Origin: Amycolatopsis sp. WQ 127309
Lineage (GTDB): Bacteria > Actinomycetota > Actinomycetes > Mycobacteriales > Pseudonocardiaceae
Length of the DNA: 64,000 nucleotides
Assembly (NCBI RefSeq): GCF_023023025.1
Contig: NZ_CP095481.1
Location: 3,968,001-4,032,000, forward strand
Direction of reading: 5' to 3'
Part shown: one piece after another, positions 32,220 through 43,563 of the stretch
Position numbering within the stretch: position 1 is the first letter of the stretch
How the letters are laid out: each line of letters opens with the position of its first letter
The notes under the pieces: model-generated
The model's input: the letters and a program-made list of their open reading frames with translations, nothing else
Told to the model about the DNA's origin: nothing
Database searches by the model: none
Position numbers and translations under genes: made by a program

Positions 32220-33002
32220 TCAGCCCGGGTGGCCGCCGATGCGGGTGGTCAGTTCGGCTGCTGTTGCCGCTACCTCCGCCGCCAGTTCCGGCCACGTCTC
32301 TTCGCACGGCTCTGTCGTGCAGTGGTGGCGCAACGTCACGCTGATCGCGGCCAGGGGGCGGGCGCCGTGGTCGAAGACCGGGCTGGCCACCGAGGCGAAA
32401 CCCGCCGTGACGTGGCCGTCTTCGATCGACCAGCCCAGGCGGCGTTCCGCGGTGAGCGTGCGGCGCAGGTCGGCCAGGGTGGCCGGGCCGCGGCCGGTGC
32501 GGCGGACGAACGTCGAGGCCGACGGGAACAGTGCGCGGACGTGCGGGGCGGGCAGGTGCCGGAGGATCGCGCGGCCGGACGCCGTCAGCTGGGCCGGCAG
32601 GCGGACGCCGACCTCCGTCACCAGCGTCTCCGGCCGGGCCGGGCGCTCCTTGATCAGGTACAGCGACTCGTTGCCGTGCAGGACGCCGAGGTGCGCGGTG
32701 TGCCCGGCGCGGTCGACGAGCTTGCGCAGCAACGGCCCGGCCAGCCGTTCCAGGGGGTCGTGGCGCAGGTACGCCGAGCCCAGCTCGAACGCCGCGATGC
32801 CCAGGCCGTAGCGGCGTTCCGCGGGCAGGTGCACGACAAAACCGGCGGTCTCCAGCTCGTTGAGCAGGTGGTAGGTCGTCGAGCGGGGGAGGCCGGCCTC
32901 GCGGGCGATCGCCGACGCCGTGACCGGGCCGGGGCGCGTCGCCAGCAGCCGCAGCACCGCCAGCCCGCGCCGCAGCGCCGGGACCTCGCTGCTCTCGCCC
33001 AC
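32220..33002 (-). CDS. IclR family regulator, probable hut repressor
   Basis: A 260-residue regulator. The winged HTH (VPALRRGLAVLRLLATRPGPVTASAIAREAGLPRSTTYHLLNELETAGFV) is followed by the IclR effector domain (residues about 85-250, with the small-molecule pocket region SVTLRHHC). GTG start at 33002. It is divergent from hutH, with palindromes in the 107-bp gap. By position it controls histidine degradation; the inducer may be histidine or urocanate. Confidence 0.9.
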   Translation of the reverse strand: MGESSEVPALRRGLAVLRLLATRPGPVTASAIAREAGLPRSTTYHLLNELETAGFVVHLPAERRYGLGIAAFELGSAYLRHDPLERLAGPLLRKLVDRAGHTAHLGVLHGNESLYLIKERPARPETLVTEVGVRLPAQLTASGRAILRHLPAPHVRALFPSASTFVRRTGRGPATLADLRRTLTAERRLGWSIEDGHVTAGFASVASPVFDHGARPLAAISVTLRHHCTTEPCEETWPELAAEVAATAAELTTRIGGHPG

Positions 33003-33039
33003 CGCTCACCTCCCCGTTCGGGACCAGCGTAACTCTGAT

Positions 33040-33080
33040 GTCTGGGATCCCAGACGGAACCACTCCGTGGGGCATCCCAC
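33040..33080. promoter_or_regulatory. Operators in the IclR/hutH intergenic region
   Basis: GTCTGGGATCCCAGAC (33040-33055) is a perfect 16-bp palindrome. GTGGG-GCAT-CCCAC (33067-33080) is a second inverted repeat. Both lie upstream of hutH (start 33110) and near the IclR start (33002), as expected for IclR control sites. Confidence 0.65.
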
Positions 33081-33109
33081 CAGCGGGAAAGACGCTGTCC
33101 AATGGGCCC

Positions 33110-34636
33110 ATGCCGGAAAAAGTGCTCCTGGGTGCGGAACCCATGACCGCCGCCCAGGTCGTCGACGTCGTCCGCGGCCACGCGCCGGTCGGGCTCACGG
33201 ACGCGGCCGAGAAGAACCTCGCCGCGACCCGCCAGCACATCGAGGGCCTCGCCCACGCCGTCACGCCCACCTACGGCGTCTCTACCGGCTTCGGCGCGCT
33301 GGCCACCCGCCACATCCCCGTCGAGAGCCGGACCGCGCTGCAGCGCAGCCTGATCCGCTCGCACGCCGCCGGCGCCGGGCCGGCCGTCGAGACCGAGGTC
33401 GTCCGCGGGCTGATGCTGCTGCGGCTGCGGACCCTCGCCAGCGGTTACACCGGCGTCCGCCCGGGCACCGCGCAAACGCTTGCGGCCCTGCTCAACGCCG
33501 GGATCACGCCGATCGTCCACGAGTACGGTTCCCTCGGCTGCTCCGGCGACCTCGCGCCCTTGGCCGCCGTCGCGCTGGCGCTGATGGGGGAGGGTGACGT
33601 CGAGTACCGCGGTGCGGTCGTGCCGGCCGGCGAAGCGCTCAAGCACGCCGGGATCGAGCCGGTCGTGCTCGCCGAGAAGGAGGGCCTGGCCCTCACCAAC
33701 GGCACCGACGGCATGCTCGGCATGCTCCTGCTCGCCGCCGCCGACCTGCACCGGCTCTTCGACATCGCCGACCTCACCGCCGCGATGAGCGTCGAGGCGC
33801 TGCTGGGCACCGACCGCGCGTTCGCCGCCGAACTGCAGTCGCTGCGCCCGCACCCCGGCCAGGCGAAATCCGCCGCGCGGATGTGGACGGCGCTGCAGGG
33901 CTCCAAGATCGTCGAGAGCCACCGCGGCCCGGACTGCAACCGCGTCCAGGACGCCTATTCGCTGCGCTGCGCCCCGCAGGTCCACGGCGCCGCGCGCGAC
34001 AGCCTCACGCACGCCGAGCTCGTCGCCGAGCGGGAGCTGGCGTCCGCTGTGGACAATCCCGTCGTGCTGGCCGACGGCCGCGTCGAGTCCAACGGCAACT
34101 TCCACGGCGCGCCCGTCGCGTACGTGCTGGACTTCCTCGCCATCCCCATCGCCGACCTGGCCAGCATCGCCGAGCGCCGCACCGACCGGATGCTCGACAA
34201 GGCCCGCTCGCACGGCCTGCCGCCGTTCCTCGCGTACGACCCCGGCGTCGACTCCGGGCACATGATCGCCCAGTACACGCAGGCCGCGATCGTCAGCGAG
34301 CTCAAGCGGCTCGCCGTCCCGGCGTCGGTCGACTCGATCCCGAGCAGTGCCATGCAGGAGGACCACGTCTCCATGGGCTGGTCGGCCGCGCGGAAGCTGC
34401 GCAAGGCCGTCGACGGCCTGACGACCGTGCTCGCCATCGAGCTGCTGACGGCCGCCCGGGCGCTCGACTTCCGGGCGCCGCTCGAGCCGTCGCCGGTCAC
34501 CGGCCGCGTCCGGGACCTGCTCCGCACCAAGGTCGAGGGCCCCGGCCCCGACCGGCACCTGGCGCCCGAGATCGCGGCCGCCGAAGAACTCGTCCGCTCC
34601 GGCGCCGTCCTCGACGCCGCTCGTCTGGAGGTCTGA
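33110..34636 (+). CDS. hutH: Histidine ammonia-lyase
   Basis: A 508-residue enzyme converting L-histidine to trans-urocanate and ammonia. The MIO prosthetic group forms from the Cys-Ser-Gly in [14 protein letters not shown] (Cys replaces the Ala of the E. coli/Bacillus-type ASG, as in Streptomyces enzymes). The active-site Tyr is in [12 protein letters not shown], and the conserved NGTDGML and QDAYSLRC are present. The ATG at 33110 gives the standard length; the frame is open further upstream to 33038, but that would include the operators. First gene of the hut operon. Confidence 0.96.
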   Translation: MPEKVLLGAEPMTAAQVVDVVRGHAPVGLTDAAEKNLAATRQHIEGLAHAVTPTYGVSTGFGALATRHIPVESRTALQRSLIRSHAAGAGPAVETEVVRGLMLLRLRTLASGYTGVRPGTAQTLAALLNAGITPIVHEYGSLGCSGDLAPLAAVALALMGEGDVEYRGAVVPAGEALKHAGIEPVVLAEKEGLALTNGTDGMLGMLLLAAADLHRLFDIADLTAAMSVEALLGTDRAFAAELQSLRPHPGQAKSAARMWTALQGSKIVESHRGPDCNRVQDAYSLRCAPQVHGAARDSLTHAELVAERELASAVDNPVVLADGRVESNGNFHGAPVAYVLDFLAIPIADLASIAERRTDRMLDKARSHGLPPFLAYDPGVDSGHMIAQYTQAAIVSELKRLAVPASVDSIPSSAMQEDHVSMGWSAARKLRKAVDGLTTVLAIELLTAARALDFRAPLEPSPVTGRVRDLLRTKVEGPGPDRHLAPEIAAAEELVRSGAVLDAARLEV

Positions 34637-34638
34637 GC

Positions 34639-36287
<1,649 letters not shown>

Positions 36288-36291
<4 letters not shown>

Positions 36292-37484
36292 CCGCTTCCG
36301 GGATGCTGGGAGAGATCGACGACGTCGGGCGCGACCCGAAGCGGGGCGGTTACTCCCGCCACGCCTTCGACGCGCCGGAGCACGACCTGCGTGAGTGGTT
36401 CGTCGACCGCGCGCTCGGGCTCGAGCTGGACGTCGAGACCGACCGCAACGGCAACATCTGGGCCTGGTGGGGGCCGCCGGGACGCAACGCCGTCGTCACC
36501 GGCAGCCACCTCGACTCGGTGCCCGGCGGCGGCGCGTTCGACGGCCCGCTCGGCGTCGCGAGCGCCCTCTCCGCCGTGGAAACCCTGCGGGCCAAGGGGT
36601 TCCGGCCGCGCAAGCCGCTCGCGGTCGTCGTGTTCACCGAGGAGGAGGGCGGCCGGTTCGGCGTCCCGTGCCTCGGCTCGCGGCTGCTCACCGGCACCAT
36701 CGACGCCGACAAGGCACGTGGCTTGCGGGACGCCGACGGCGTCACGTTCGCCGAGGCGGCCAAGAAGGCCGGGATCGACCCGGCGCGGATGGGACCGGAC
36801 GAAGAGCGGCTCGACCGGATCGGGCGGTTCCTCGAACTGCACGTCGAGCAGGGACGCGGGCTGATCGACCTCGGCGCGCCGGTGGCCGTCGGCAGCACCG
36901 TGATCGCGCACGGCCGGTGGCGGTTTTCCTTCGAGGGACAGGGAAACCACGCCGGGGCAACGTTGCTGGCCGACCGCGCGGACCCGATGCTGCCCGCCGC
37001 CGCGACGGTCACCGCCGTCCGCCGGCTCGCTTCGGGCGTGCCGGACGCGCGCGCGACCGTCGGCCGGCTCGTGCCGACGCCCGGCGGCACCAACGTCATC
37101 GCGTCCACAGTGGACCTGTGGCTCGACGCGCGGGTGCCCGGCGAGGGCACCCCGGGGCTGGTCGCCGAGATCAGCCGCGCCGCGTCGGCCGCGGCGGCGG
37201 AAGAGGGCTGCCAGGTCCGGGTGACGCGCGAGTCGTACTCCGGCGACGTCGTGTTCGACGACGCGCTGCGCCGGGACCTCGGCGGCTGGCTGGGCGGCGT
37301 GCCGGAGCTGCCGACCGGCGCCGGTCACGACGCGGCGATCCTCGCCGGGTTCGTCCCGGCCGGGATGCTCTACGTGCGCAACCCGACCGGCATCAGCCAC
37401 TCGCCGGAGGAGTTCGCCGAGGCCGCCGACGTCGAGGCGGGCGCGCAGGCGCTGGCCACCGCGCTGGAGCAGCTGACGCGATGA
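36288..37484 (+). CDS. M20-family amidohydrolase in the hut operon
   Basis: A 398-residue metallo-amidase of the allantoate amidohydrolase/N-carbamoylase group (hydantoinase/carbamoylase family). Metal ligands are visible: [19 protein letters not shown] (His, Asp), [10 protein letters not shown] (Glu) and [10 protein letters not shown] (His), and the C-terminal His in GISHSPEEF. The GTG start overlaps the hutU stop (GTGA), so it is firmly in the hut operon. No hutG is present, and the following hutF yields N-formyl-L-glutamate; this enzyme may therefore hydrolyse that intermediate. This is inference from context. Confidence 0.88.
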
Positions 37485-38770
37485 CGTACTGGTGCGAGCA
37501 GGCTTGGCTGCCCGGCGGGATCGCGCGCGGGGTGCGGATCGACGTGTCGGGGCAAGAGATCACCTCGGTGACGCCGGACTCGCCGCGCACTGGGACCGTC
37601 CTGAATGGACTCACGTTGCCCGGGTTCGCGAACGGGCACTCGCACGCGTTCCACCGGGCGCTGCGCGGGCGGACGCACCACGAGCGCGGCACCTTCTGGA
37701 CGTGGCGTGCGCGGATGTACACGCTCGCGTCGCGGCTCGATCCGGACTCGTACCACCGGCTGGCCCGCGGGGTCTACGCCGAGATGGTCCTGGGTGGCTA
37801 CACGAGCGTCGGCGAGTTCCACTACCTGCACCACGCGCCCGGTGGCACGCCGTACGCGACGCCGAACGCCATGGGGGAGGCGCTGCGGGAAGCCGCGCGG
37901 GACGCCGGGATCCGGCTGACCCTGCTCGACACGTGCTACCTCGCCGGAGGCATCGGCGTCGCGCCGGACGAGGTCCAGCAGCGGTTCTCCGACGGCTCGG
38001 CTTCGGCTTGGGCTACGCGAGTGGGGGAGCTGAAAGAGGACGACCTGTTCCGCGTCGGCGCGGCCATTCATTCCGTGCGCGCGGTTCCGGCCGACCAATT
38101 GTCGCTTGTGGACAGTGCTCGCGTGGTCCACATCCACCTCTCCGAGCAGCGCGCCGAGAACGAGCAGTGCCTGGCCGCCTACGGCCGTACGCCGACGGAA
38201 CTCCTCGACGACCACGGCGTGCTGACCGATCGCCTGGTCGCCGTGCACGCCACGCACCTGACGACGTCCGACATCGACCGGCTCGGCGCCGCCCGTGCCG
38301 GGGCGTGCTTCTGCCCGACCACCGAACGCGACCTCGGCGACGGCATCGGCCCGGCCCGCGCGCTGCGGGACGCGGGCGTGCGGCTGAGCGTCGGCAGTGA
38401 CAGCAACGCCGTCGTCGATGCCTTCGAGGAGACCCGCGCGCTCGAGCTCGACGACCGGCTGGCTTCCGAGGAACGCGGCCGGTTCACCGCCGAGGAACTC
38501 TTGGCGGCGGGAACTGACCACAAGACCGTCGGCTGGCCCGAGGTCGGGCGCCTCGAAGAAGGCGCGGGTGCGGACTTCGTGACGGTCGCGCTGGACTCCG
38601 TGCGGACGGCCGGGATCGAGCCGTCCGGCGTGGTGTTCGCCGCGTCCGGCGCCGACGTCCGGCACGTCGTCGTCGCGGGCCGCGACGTCGTCCGCGACGG
38701 GGCGCACCAGCTGATCGAACGACCGGAAACCGTTCTGGCGAAGGAGATCGAGGCACTGTGGCTGTCGTGA
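37481..38770 (+). CDS. hutF: Formimidoylglutamate deiminase
   Basis: A 429-residue amidohydrolase-superfamily deiminase that converts N-formimidoyl-L-glutamate to N-formyl-L-glutamate and ammonia. Zinc ligands: [28 protein letters not shown] and the Asp of [15 protein letters not shown]. The HutF-specific HSHAFHRAL is present. The ATG at 37481 overlaps the upstream stop (ATGA); its end overlaps hutI by 13 bp. This places the organism on the five-step hut pathway. Confidence 0.95.
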   Translation: MTYWCEQAWLPGGIARGVRIDVSGQEITSVTPDSPRTGTVLNGLTLPGFANGHSHAFHRALRGRTHHERGTFWTWRARMYTLASRLDPDSYHRLARGVYAEMVLGGYTSVGEFHYLHHAPGGTPYATPNAMGEALREAARDAGIRLTLLDTCYLAGGIGVAPDEVQQRFSDGSASAWATRVGELKEDDLFRVGAAIHSVRAVPADQLSLVDSARVVHIHLSEQRAENEQCLAAYGRTPTELLDDHGVLTDRLVAVHATHLTTSDIDRLGAARAGACFCPTTERDLGDGIGPARALRDAGVRLSVGSDSNAVVDAFEETRALELDDRLASEERGRFTAEELLAAGTDHKTVGWPEVGRLEEGAGADFVTVALDSVRTAGIEPSGVVFAASGADVRHVVVAGRDVVRDGAHQLIERPETVLAKEIEALWLS

Positions 38771-39903
38771 TCACGGGGATCGGCGAGCTGACGACCAACG
38801 ACCCCGAGCTGGGTCGCCTCACCGACGCGGCCCTGGTGCTCGACGGCACGAAGGTGGCCTGGGTGGGCCCGAGCGCGCAGGCGCCGGACGCCGACGAGCA
38901 CGTCGACGTCGAGGGCCGCGCGGTGCTGCCGGGCTGGGTCGACAGCCACACGCACCTCGTCTTCGCCGGCGACCGCACGGCCGAGTTCGAGGCGCGGATG
39001 GCCGGAAAGCCGTACACCGCGGGCGGAATCGCGATCACCGTCGGCGCGACGCGGGAGGCGTCCGACGAGCAGCTGGCCGCGAACCTGCGCCGGCACGTCG
39101 ACGAAGCGGCCCGGCAGGGGACGACCTGCCTGGAGACCAAGACCGGGTACGGACTGACCGTCGCGGACGAGGCACGCAGCGCCCGGATCGCCGGGGAGGT
39201 CGCCGACGAGGTGACGTTCCTCGGCGCGCACCTGGTCCCGCCGGGCGCCGACGCTGAGTCCTATGTGGACCTCGTGTGCGGCGAGATGCTCGACGCCGTC
39301 GCGGAAAGCGTGCGCTGGGCGGACGTCTTCTGCGAGACGGGCGCCTTCGACGAAGCCCAGTCGGCCCGCGTCCTCAAGGCCGCCGCGGAACGCGGGCTGG
39401 GCCTGCGGGTGCACGGCAACCAGCTCGGGGAGGGCCCCGGCGTCCGGCTGGCGGTCGAGCTGGGCGCGGCGAGCGTCGACCACTGCACGTACTTGAGCGA
39501 CGCCGACGTCGAGGCGCTGGCCGCGTCCGAAACCGTGGCGACGCTGCTGCCCGCCTGCGACCTGTCGACCCGGCAGTCGCTCGCTCCGGCGCGACGGCTG
39601 CTCGACGCGGGCGCGACCGTCGCGCTGGCCAGCAACGCCAACCCGGGCAGCTCGTACACGACGTCGATGGCCTTCTGCGTGGCGACGGCGGTGCTGCAGA
39701 TGCGCATGACGGTCGAAGAGGCCGTCTGGGCCGCGACGGCGGGTGGCGCGCGGGCGTTGCGCCGCGACGACGTCGGCGTGCTGCGGCCCGGCGCGCGGGC
39801 CGACGTCCACGTGCTCGACGCGCCGTCCGTCACACATTTGGCCTACCGCCCCGGAGTTCCGCTCACGAAAGTGGTGTGGCGCGCCGGAGATCTCGTGCGC
39901 TAA
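38758..39903 (+). CDS. hutI: Imidazolonepropionase
   Basis: A 381-residue zinc amidohydrolase. [27 protein letters not shown] is the family hallmark, with [18 protein letters not shown] (His) and [13 protein letters not shown], where the usual SDxNPG Asp position is Asn in SNANPG, as in other imidazolonepropionases with SDFNPG variants; the change deserves checking. It hydrolyses 4-imidazolone-5-propionate to N-formimidoyl-L-glutamate. GTG start at 38758 within the end of hutF. Last gene of the hut operon. Confidence 0.95.
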   Translation: MAVVITGIGELTTNDPELGRLTDAALVLDGTKVAWVGPSAQAPDADEHVDVEGRAVLPGWVDSHTHLVFAGDRTAEFEARMAGKPYTAGGIAITVGATREASDEQLAANLRRHVDEAARQGTTCLETKTGYGLTVADEARSARIAGEVADEVTFLGAHLVPPGADAESYVDLVCGEMLDAVAESVRWADVFCETGAFDEAQSARVLKAAAERGLGLRVHGNQLGEGPGVRLAVELGAASVDHCTYLSDADVEALAASETVATLLPACDLSTRQSLAPARRLLDAGATVALASNANPGSSYTTSMAFCVATAVLQMRMTVEEAVWAATAGGARALRRDDVGVLRPGARADVHVLDAPSVTHLAYRPGVPLTKVVWRAGDLVR

Positions 39904-39979
39904 CGTGGATCGCAGAGGACGCGCGAACGCACGGTCCGGTATGGGTTAGTCCGGGCAATGCCTTCCCGCTTACCCGTGC

Positions 39980-40007
39980 GTCCCTTCATCGCCAGCGACG
40001 AAGGGAC
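39980..40007 (+). promoter_or_regulatory. Hairpin covering the ribosome binding site of the next gene
   Basis: GTCCCTTC (39980-39987) pairs with GAAGGGAC (40000-40007). The second arm contains the AAGGGA ribosome binding site for the GTG at 40012. It could close translation of the monooxygenase or act as a weak hut terminator. Confidence 0.45.
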
Positions 40008-40011
40008 AAGT

Positions 40012-41169
40012 GTGTCTGTCATCATCATCGGTGCCGGGATGGGTGGCCTGAGCCTCGCCCAGGGCCTGCGCCGTGCCGGGATCGCCTGCCAGGTCTACGA
40101 ACGCGACGCCGCGCCCGGCGCGCGCGTGCAGGGGTACCGGCTGCACATCGACCACGTCGGCGACTCGGCGTTGCGTGAAGTCCTGGCCCCTGAGCTGCAC
40201 GAACTCTTCCGGGCGACGGCCGGCCGGGCGCTGCCCGCCACGCAGATCTACGACGAGCGGCTGCGGCGCGTCGACGAGCTGGTCCTCAACGAAACCGGGC
40301 CGCACCTCAACATCAACCGCTTCACCGTGCGCCAGATCCTGCTGCACGGCCTGGATGTGCGCTACGACAAGCGGTTCACGCACTACACGGCCGACGCCGG
40401 CGGGGTGACCGCGCACTTCGCCGACGGCACCTCCGCGCGCGGAGACCTGCTGGTCGGCGCGGACGGCGTCAACTCTCCGGTGCGGCGCCAGTACTTGCCG
40501 CACGCCGAGGTCGTCGACACCGGGCTTCTCCAGCTGTACGGCCGGATTCCGCTCACCGCGCACACGAGGAAGCTGTTCGACCCCGAGATGTTCGCGGTGT
40601 TCTCGATGGTCATCGCCCCCGACCGGACGATGGTCGGGTTCGCGCCGGTCGACTACCCGGAGCCCGTCGCCGAGGCGGCCGCGCGGCTCGTGCCGGGGCT
40701 CGAGCTGCGGGACCACGAGCCGTACATGACGTGCGCGGTCGGGGCGCGTCGTGAGGTCGTCGGGCTGAACGACGCCGAGCTGGCCGCGTTGACGCCGGCG
40801 GAGCTGCAGGAGCTGGCTTTGGGGCTGGTGAAGGACTTCGCGCCGCGGGCCCGCGCGATGGTCGAGCACTGGGACGACACCGCGACGTTCCCGCAGCCGA
40901 TCCGCACGAGCGTGCCGATCGAGCCGTGGTCACCGTCGCGGGTGACCCTCGTCGGCGACGCGATCCACGCGATGAGCCCCGCGGCCGGCGCGGGCGCCAA
41001 CACCGCCTTGCGTGACGGTGCGGCGCTGGCGTCCGCGCTGGCCGGGGCTCCGCTGCTCGACGCCGTGGCGGCGTACGAGTCCGCGATGGTGGACTACGGT
41101 TTCGCGGCCGTCCGGGAGTCCGCGGCGAACGGCCGGCGGTTCATGGGCCAGAACCCGCTCCCGGTCTGA
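40012..41169 (+). CDS. FAD-dependent monooxygenase
   Basis: A 385-residue flavoprotein. The FAD motif VIIIGAGMGGLSLAQGLRRAGI is at the very start, the DG motif is LLVGADGVNSPVRRQ, and the second FAD motif is VTLVGDAIHAMSPAAGAGANTALRDGA. It is of the PHBH/UbiH type (TetX-like group). GTG 40012 is preferred to the upstream ATG at 39958, since that one would start inside the hairpin region and add a non-conserved extension. It follows the hut operon in the same direction, but is not an obvious part of histidine degradation. Confidence 0.88.
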   Translation: MSVIIIGAGMGGLSLAQGLRRAGIACQVYERDAAPGARVQGYRLHIDHVGDSALREVLAPELHELFRATAGRALPATQIYDERLRRVDELVLNETGPHLNINRFTVRQILLHGLDVRYDKRFTHYTADAGGVTAHFADGTSARGDLLVGADGVNSPVRRQYLPHAEVVDTGLLQLYGRIPLTAHTRKLFDPEMFAVFSMVIAPDRTMVGFAPVDYPEPVAEAAARLVPGLELRDHEPYMTCAVGARREVVGLNDAELAALTPAELQELALGLVKDFAPRARAMVEHWDDTATFPQPIRTSVPIEPWSPSRVTLVGDAIHAMSPAAGAGANTALRDGAALASALAGAPLLDAVAAYESAMVDYGFAAVRESAANGRRFMGQNPLPV

Positions 41170-41176
41170 CGTCGGG

Positions 41177-42043
41177 TCACAGCGGCAGGATGAACGGCGT
41201 GCAGCGCGGCTGGTAGCGGGAGTCCAGCGCGTGCAGGATCAGGCCGGTGACGTTCGGGTCGACGGCCTGGCCGAGGTGTCCGGAGAAGTCGGTGCGGCAG
41301 AAGTCCTGCAACACGATGTCCGTCGCGCCCGGCTCGTTGAGGATTCCGCTGGTGTAGGGCGTGACGACCTCGTCGTAGCGGCTCACGATGCTCGTGTACG
41401 TAGGCCCGGCAACGTGCACGCCGCCGCGGGCGAGGTCGTCCAGGAACGCCGTGGGTGCCAGGTACTCGGTGCACGAGCCGCACGCCGTCGTCAGGATCCC
41501 CCGCAGACCGGGAACCGTGGCGAGGAGCCCTTTCGCGAGCGCGTCCAGGCCGCCGAGCGTGGTGCCGCGGTAGTTCGCGCCGAAGCCGACGAAGTGCGCG
41601 ACCTTCGCGGCACCACCGCCGAACTTGAGGTAGTACGCGGGCATCGTGCTGCCCTCGGAGTGCCCGACGATGTCGACCTTCGCCGCGCCGGTCGTGCTCC
41701 GGACGCGGTCGACGAACCGGCCCAGCTCGGCGGCGCTGTCCCGCATGGACGCGAGGCCGCCGACGAGCGGGCCGAGCACGCCGGTGCCGTAGGTCAGGGA
41801 GTAGACGCAGTAACCCTGCGCGGCGATCTTCGGCGCGTGGAAGAACCAGTTGACCGTGTCGTTCGCACCGAGGCCGTGCACGAGCACGACGGGCTGGGGG
41901 TGCTGCGCGGAGGGCTGGCACGACCAGTTGTTCCAGCCGCTGCTCGGCGCCGCTTCGGCGACCGCCGGAGCCGCGACGCCGAGTGTGACCGCCGCGACGA
42001 GCGCGGTCAGGATTCGCTTGACACCGCCGTTGGTGACCCGCAT
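41177..42043 (-). CDS. Secreted lipase (alpha/beta hydrolase)
   Basis: A 288-residue exported esterase/lipase. Signal peptide of about 32 residues (KRILTALVAAVTLGVAAPAVAEAA, cleavage near AEA-AP). The oxyanion stretch is VVLVHGLGAND, the nucleophile elbow GHSEGS (Ser near residue 125), and late Asp and His (SRYDEVVTPYTS, DFSGHLGQ) complete the triad. Four Cys residues (CTEY/CGSC, CRTDF, RCTPF) suggest disulfides. It is of the Streptomyces LipA/class 2 lipase type. Divergent from the PucR-type regulator gene. Confidence 0.9.
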   Translation of the reverse strand: MRVTNGGVKRILTALVAAVTLGVAAPAVAEAAPSSGWNNWSCQPSAQHPQPVVLVHGLGANDTVNWFFHAPKIAAQGYCVYSLTYGTGVLGPLVGGLASMRDSAAELGRFVDRVRSTTGAAKVDIVGHSEGSTMPAYYLKFGGGAAKVAHFVGFGANYRGTTLGGLDALAKGLLATVPGLRGILTTACGSCTEYLAPTAFLDDLARGGVHVAGPTYTSIVSRYDEVVTPYTSGILNEPGATDIVLQDFCRTDFSGHLGQAVDPNVTGLILHALDSRYQPRCTPFILPL

Positions 42044-42147
42044 TTCCGTTGCCTCCAGTTACCCGTCAGTAAGTGATACCTGTCATGATGTGGCACAACG
42101 GGTCGTCCGCGACATGGGACGACGCTCAGAGTTGGGCGGGGCCGGTT

Positions 42148-43350
42148 GTGACGGATGACAAAGCGTTCCGGGTCGGCGGTCAGAACCTGGCCGACCGGCT
42201 GACCGGCGCGCTGCCGGCGCTGACCCGCGCGGTGATCGAGGAGCTGGTCGCCCGGCTCACGGCGTACCGGCTGATGCCCGGCGAAGAACTGGCCGGCGAC
42301 ATCAGCCGGGTGATCGAGCAGAACCTGCGCTCGTTCGTCGGCGTGCTCCGGTCGAAGACGCTGCCGACGGCGGCCGAGGTCGCGTTCCTGCGCGAGTCGG
42401 CGGCCCGGCGCGCGGAGGAGGGCATCCCGATCGAGGTGGTCCTGACCGCGTACCACGTCGGCTTCCAGGTCACCTGGGACACGACGACCGCCGACGCGCG
42501 GCCCGGGGACCTCGCCGACGTCATGGCGGTCAACGCGCTCCTGCTGCGCTACCTCGAGCTGATCACCCCGGCCGTGGCGGCGGGTTACCTCGCCCAGCAG
42601 CAGTCCATCTCCGGCGACGAGTACTCGGCGCGGCAAAGCCTGCTGGCCGCGTTGCTCGGCGGGGAGCCCGCGCAGGCCGCGGCCGACCAGGCCGGGCTGC
42701 GGCTGCCGCCGTCCTACCTGGTCGTGGCGTTTGGCTTCGGCGCGCACCCGGACGAGACGTCAGCGGACGTCGACCCGCTGGTCGCGGCCCGCCGGAAGCT
42801 GCGGCGGCTGCGCGCCGAGCTGGAGCGGCAGGTGCGCGAGCCGATGCTGACGTCGTTGACCACGGACGGCGGGCTGGCGCTGCTGCCCGAGCGCGACCGG
42901 CCGTGGCTGGACGGCGTGGTCCGGGAGATGGCCCGCGCGGCGGCCGTCCCGGTGACGGCGGGCGTGGTCGTCACCGAGCCCGACGGCGTCGCCGCGGCCG
43001 CCCCCTGCGCCCGCCGGATCCTCGCGGTGGCCCGGACCTTCGGCCGCCCGCCGGGTGTCTACCGGCTGGACGACGTCGTGCTGGAGTACCAGCTGTCCTG
43101 CCCCAGCGAGGCCCGCGACCGGCTCGCCGAGATGCTGGAACCGTTGGCGGACAAGGCGGATCTCCTCGACACGCTGCGGGCGTACCTGCGCCTCGGCGAC
43201 CGCCGGACGACCGCGGCACAGCTGCACGTCCACCCGAACACCGTCGACTACCGGCTGCGTCGGGTCCAGGCGCTGACCGGCCTGGACCCGACGTCGACGG
43301 CGGACGTCACGCTGCTCGGCGCGGCCGTGGTGGCCCGCGCGGCGGACTAG
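42148..43350 (+). CDS. PucR/CdaR-type transcriptional regulator
   Basis: A 400-residue regulator. The C-terminal HTH_30 (LRAYLRLGDRRTTAAQLHVHPNTVDYRLRRVQALTGLD) is diagnostic. The central part is a GGDEF-like/RsbR-type region seen in this family, and the N-terminus is helical (LTRAVIEELVARLTAYRLMPGEEL). GTG 42148 with a GGCGGGG element upstream is preferred; the frame is open up to ATG 42088 and 42073. Divergent from the lipase gene, which may be its target. Confidence 0.83.
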   Translation: MTDDKAFRVGGQNLADRLTGALPALTRAVIEELVARLTAYRLMPGEELAGDISRVIEQNLRSFVGVLRSKTLPTAAEVAFLRESAARRAEEGIPIEVVLTAYHVGFQVTWDTTTADARPGDLADVMAVNALLLRYLELITPAVAAGYLAQQQSISGDEYSARQSLLAALLGGEPAQAAADQAGLRLPPSYLVVAFGFGAHPDETSADVDPLVAARRKLRRLRAELERQVREPMLTSLTTDGGLALLPERDRPWLDGVVREMARAAAVPVTAGVVVTEPDGVAAAAPCARRILAVARTFGRPPGVYRLDDVVLEYQLSCPSEARDRLAEMLEPLADKADLLDTLRAYLRLGDRRTTAAQLHVHPNTVDYRLRRVQALTGLDPTSTADVTLLGAAVVARAAD

Positions 43351-43379
43351 CGCATGCCTTGATCAACAGTTGAGGTCGC

Positions 43380-43532
43380 GTGTTGGCCATTCCGGTCACT
43401 GTGTTGGCCACTCTGGTCACTGTGTTGGCCATTCCGGTCGGTGTGGTGGCGCTTGCGGTCGTCATGGGGGCCTGCCGGGCAGCTGTTGTGGCGTCCGGAG
43501 CGGCCAACACGGTGACCGGAGCGGCCAACACG
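43380..43532. repeat. 21-bp repeats in direct and inverted order
   Basis: Three direct copies of GTGTTGGCCATTCCGGTCACT-like units at 43380, 43401 and 43422 are followed, 70 bp on, by two inverted copies (GTGACCGGAGCGGCCAACAC, 43512-43531, and a partial one before it). The whole could fold into a large cruciform. It separates two convergent genes, so it may serve as a terminator; the repeat is longer than needed for that. Confidence 0.75.
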
Positions 43533-43563
43533 CCCGGCGTGAGAGGTGCGAGGTCACGCGGCA

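Noticed and set aside
34048..34056. DnaA box TGTGGACAA suggesting an origin
   Set aside because: A single box inside hutH with no cluster, no dnaA or dnaN gene, and no AT-rich unwinding region.
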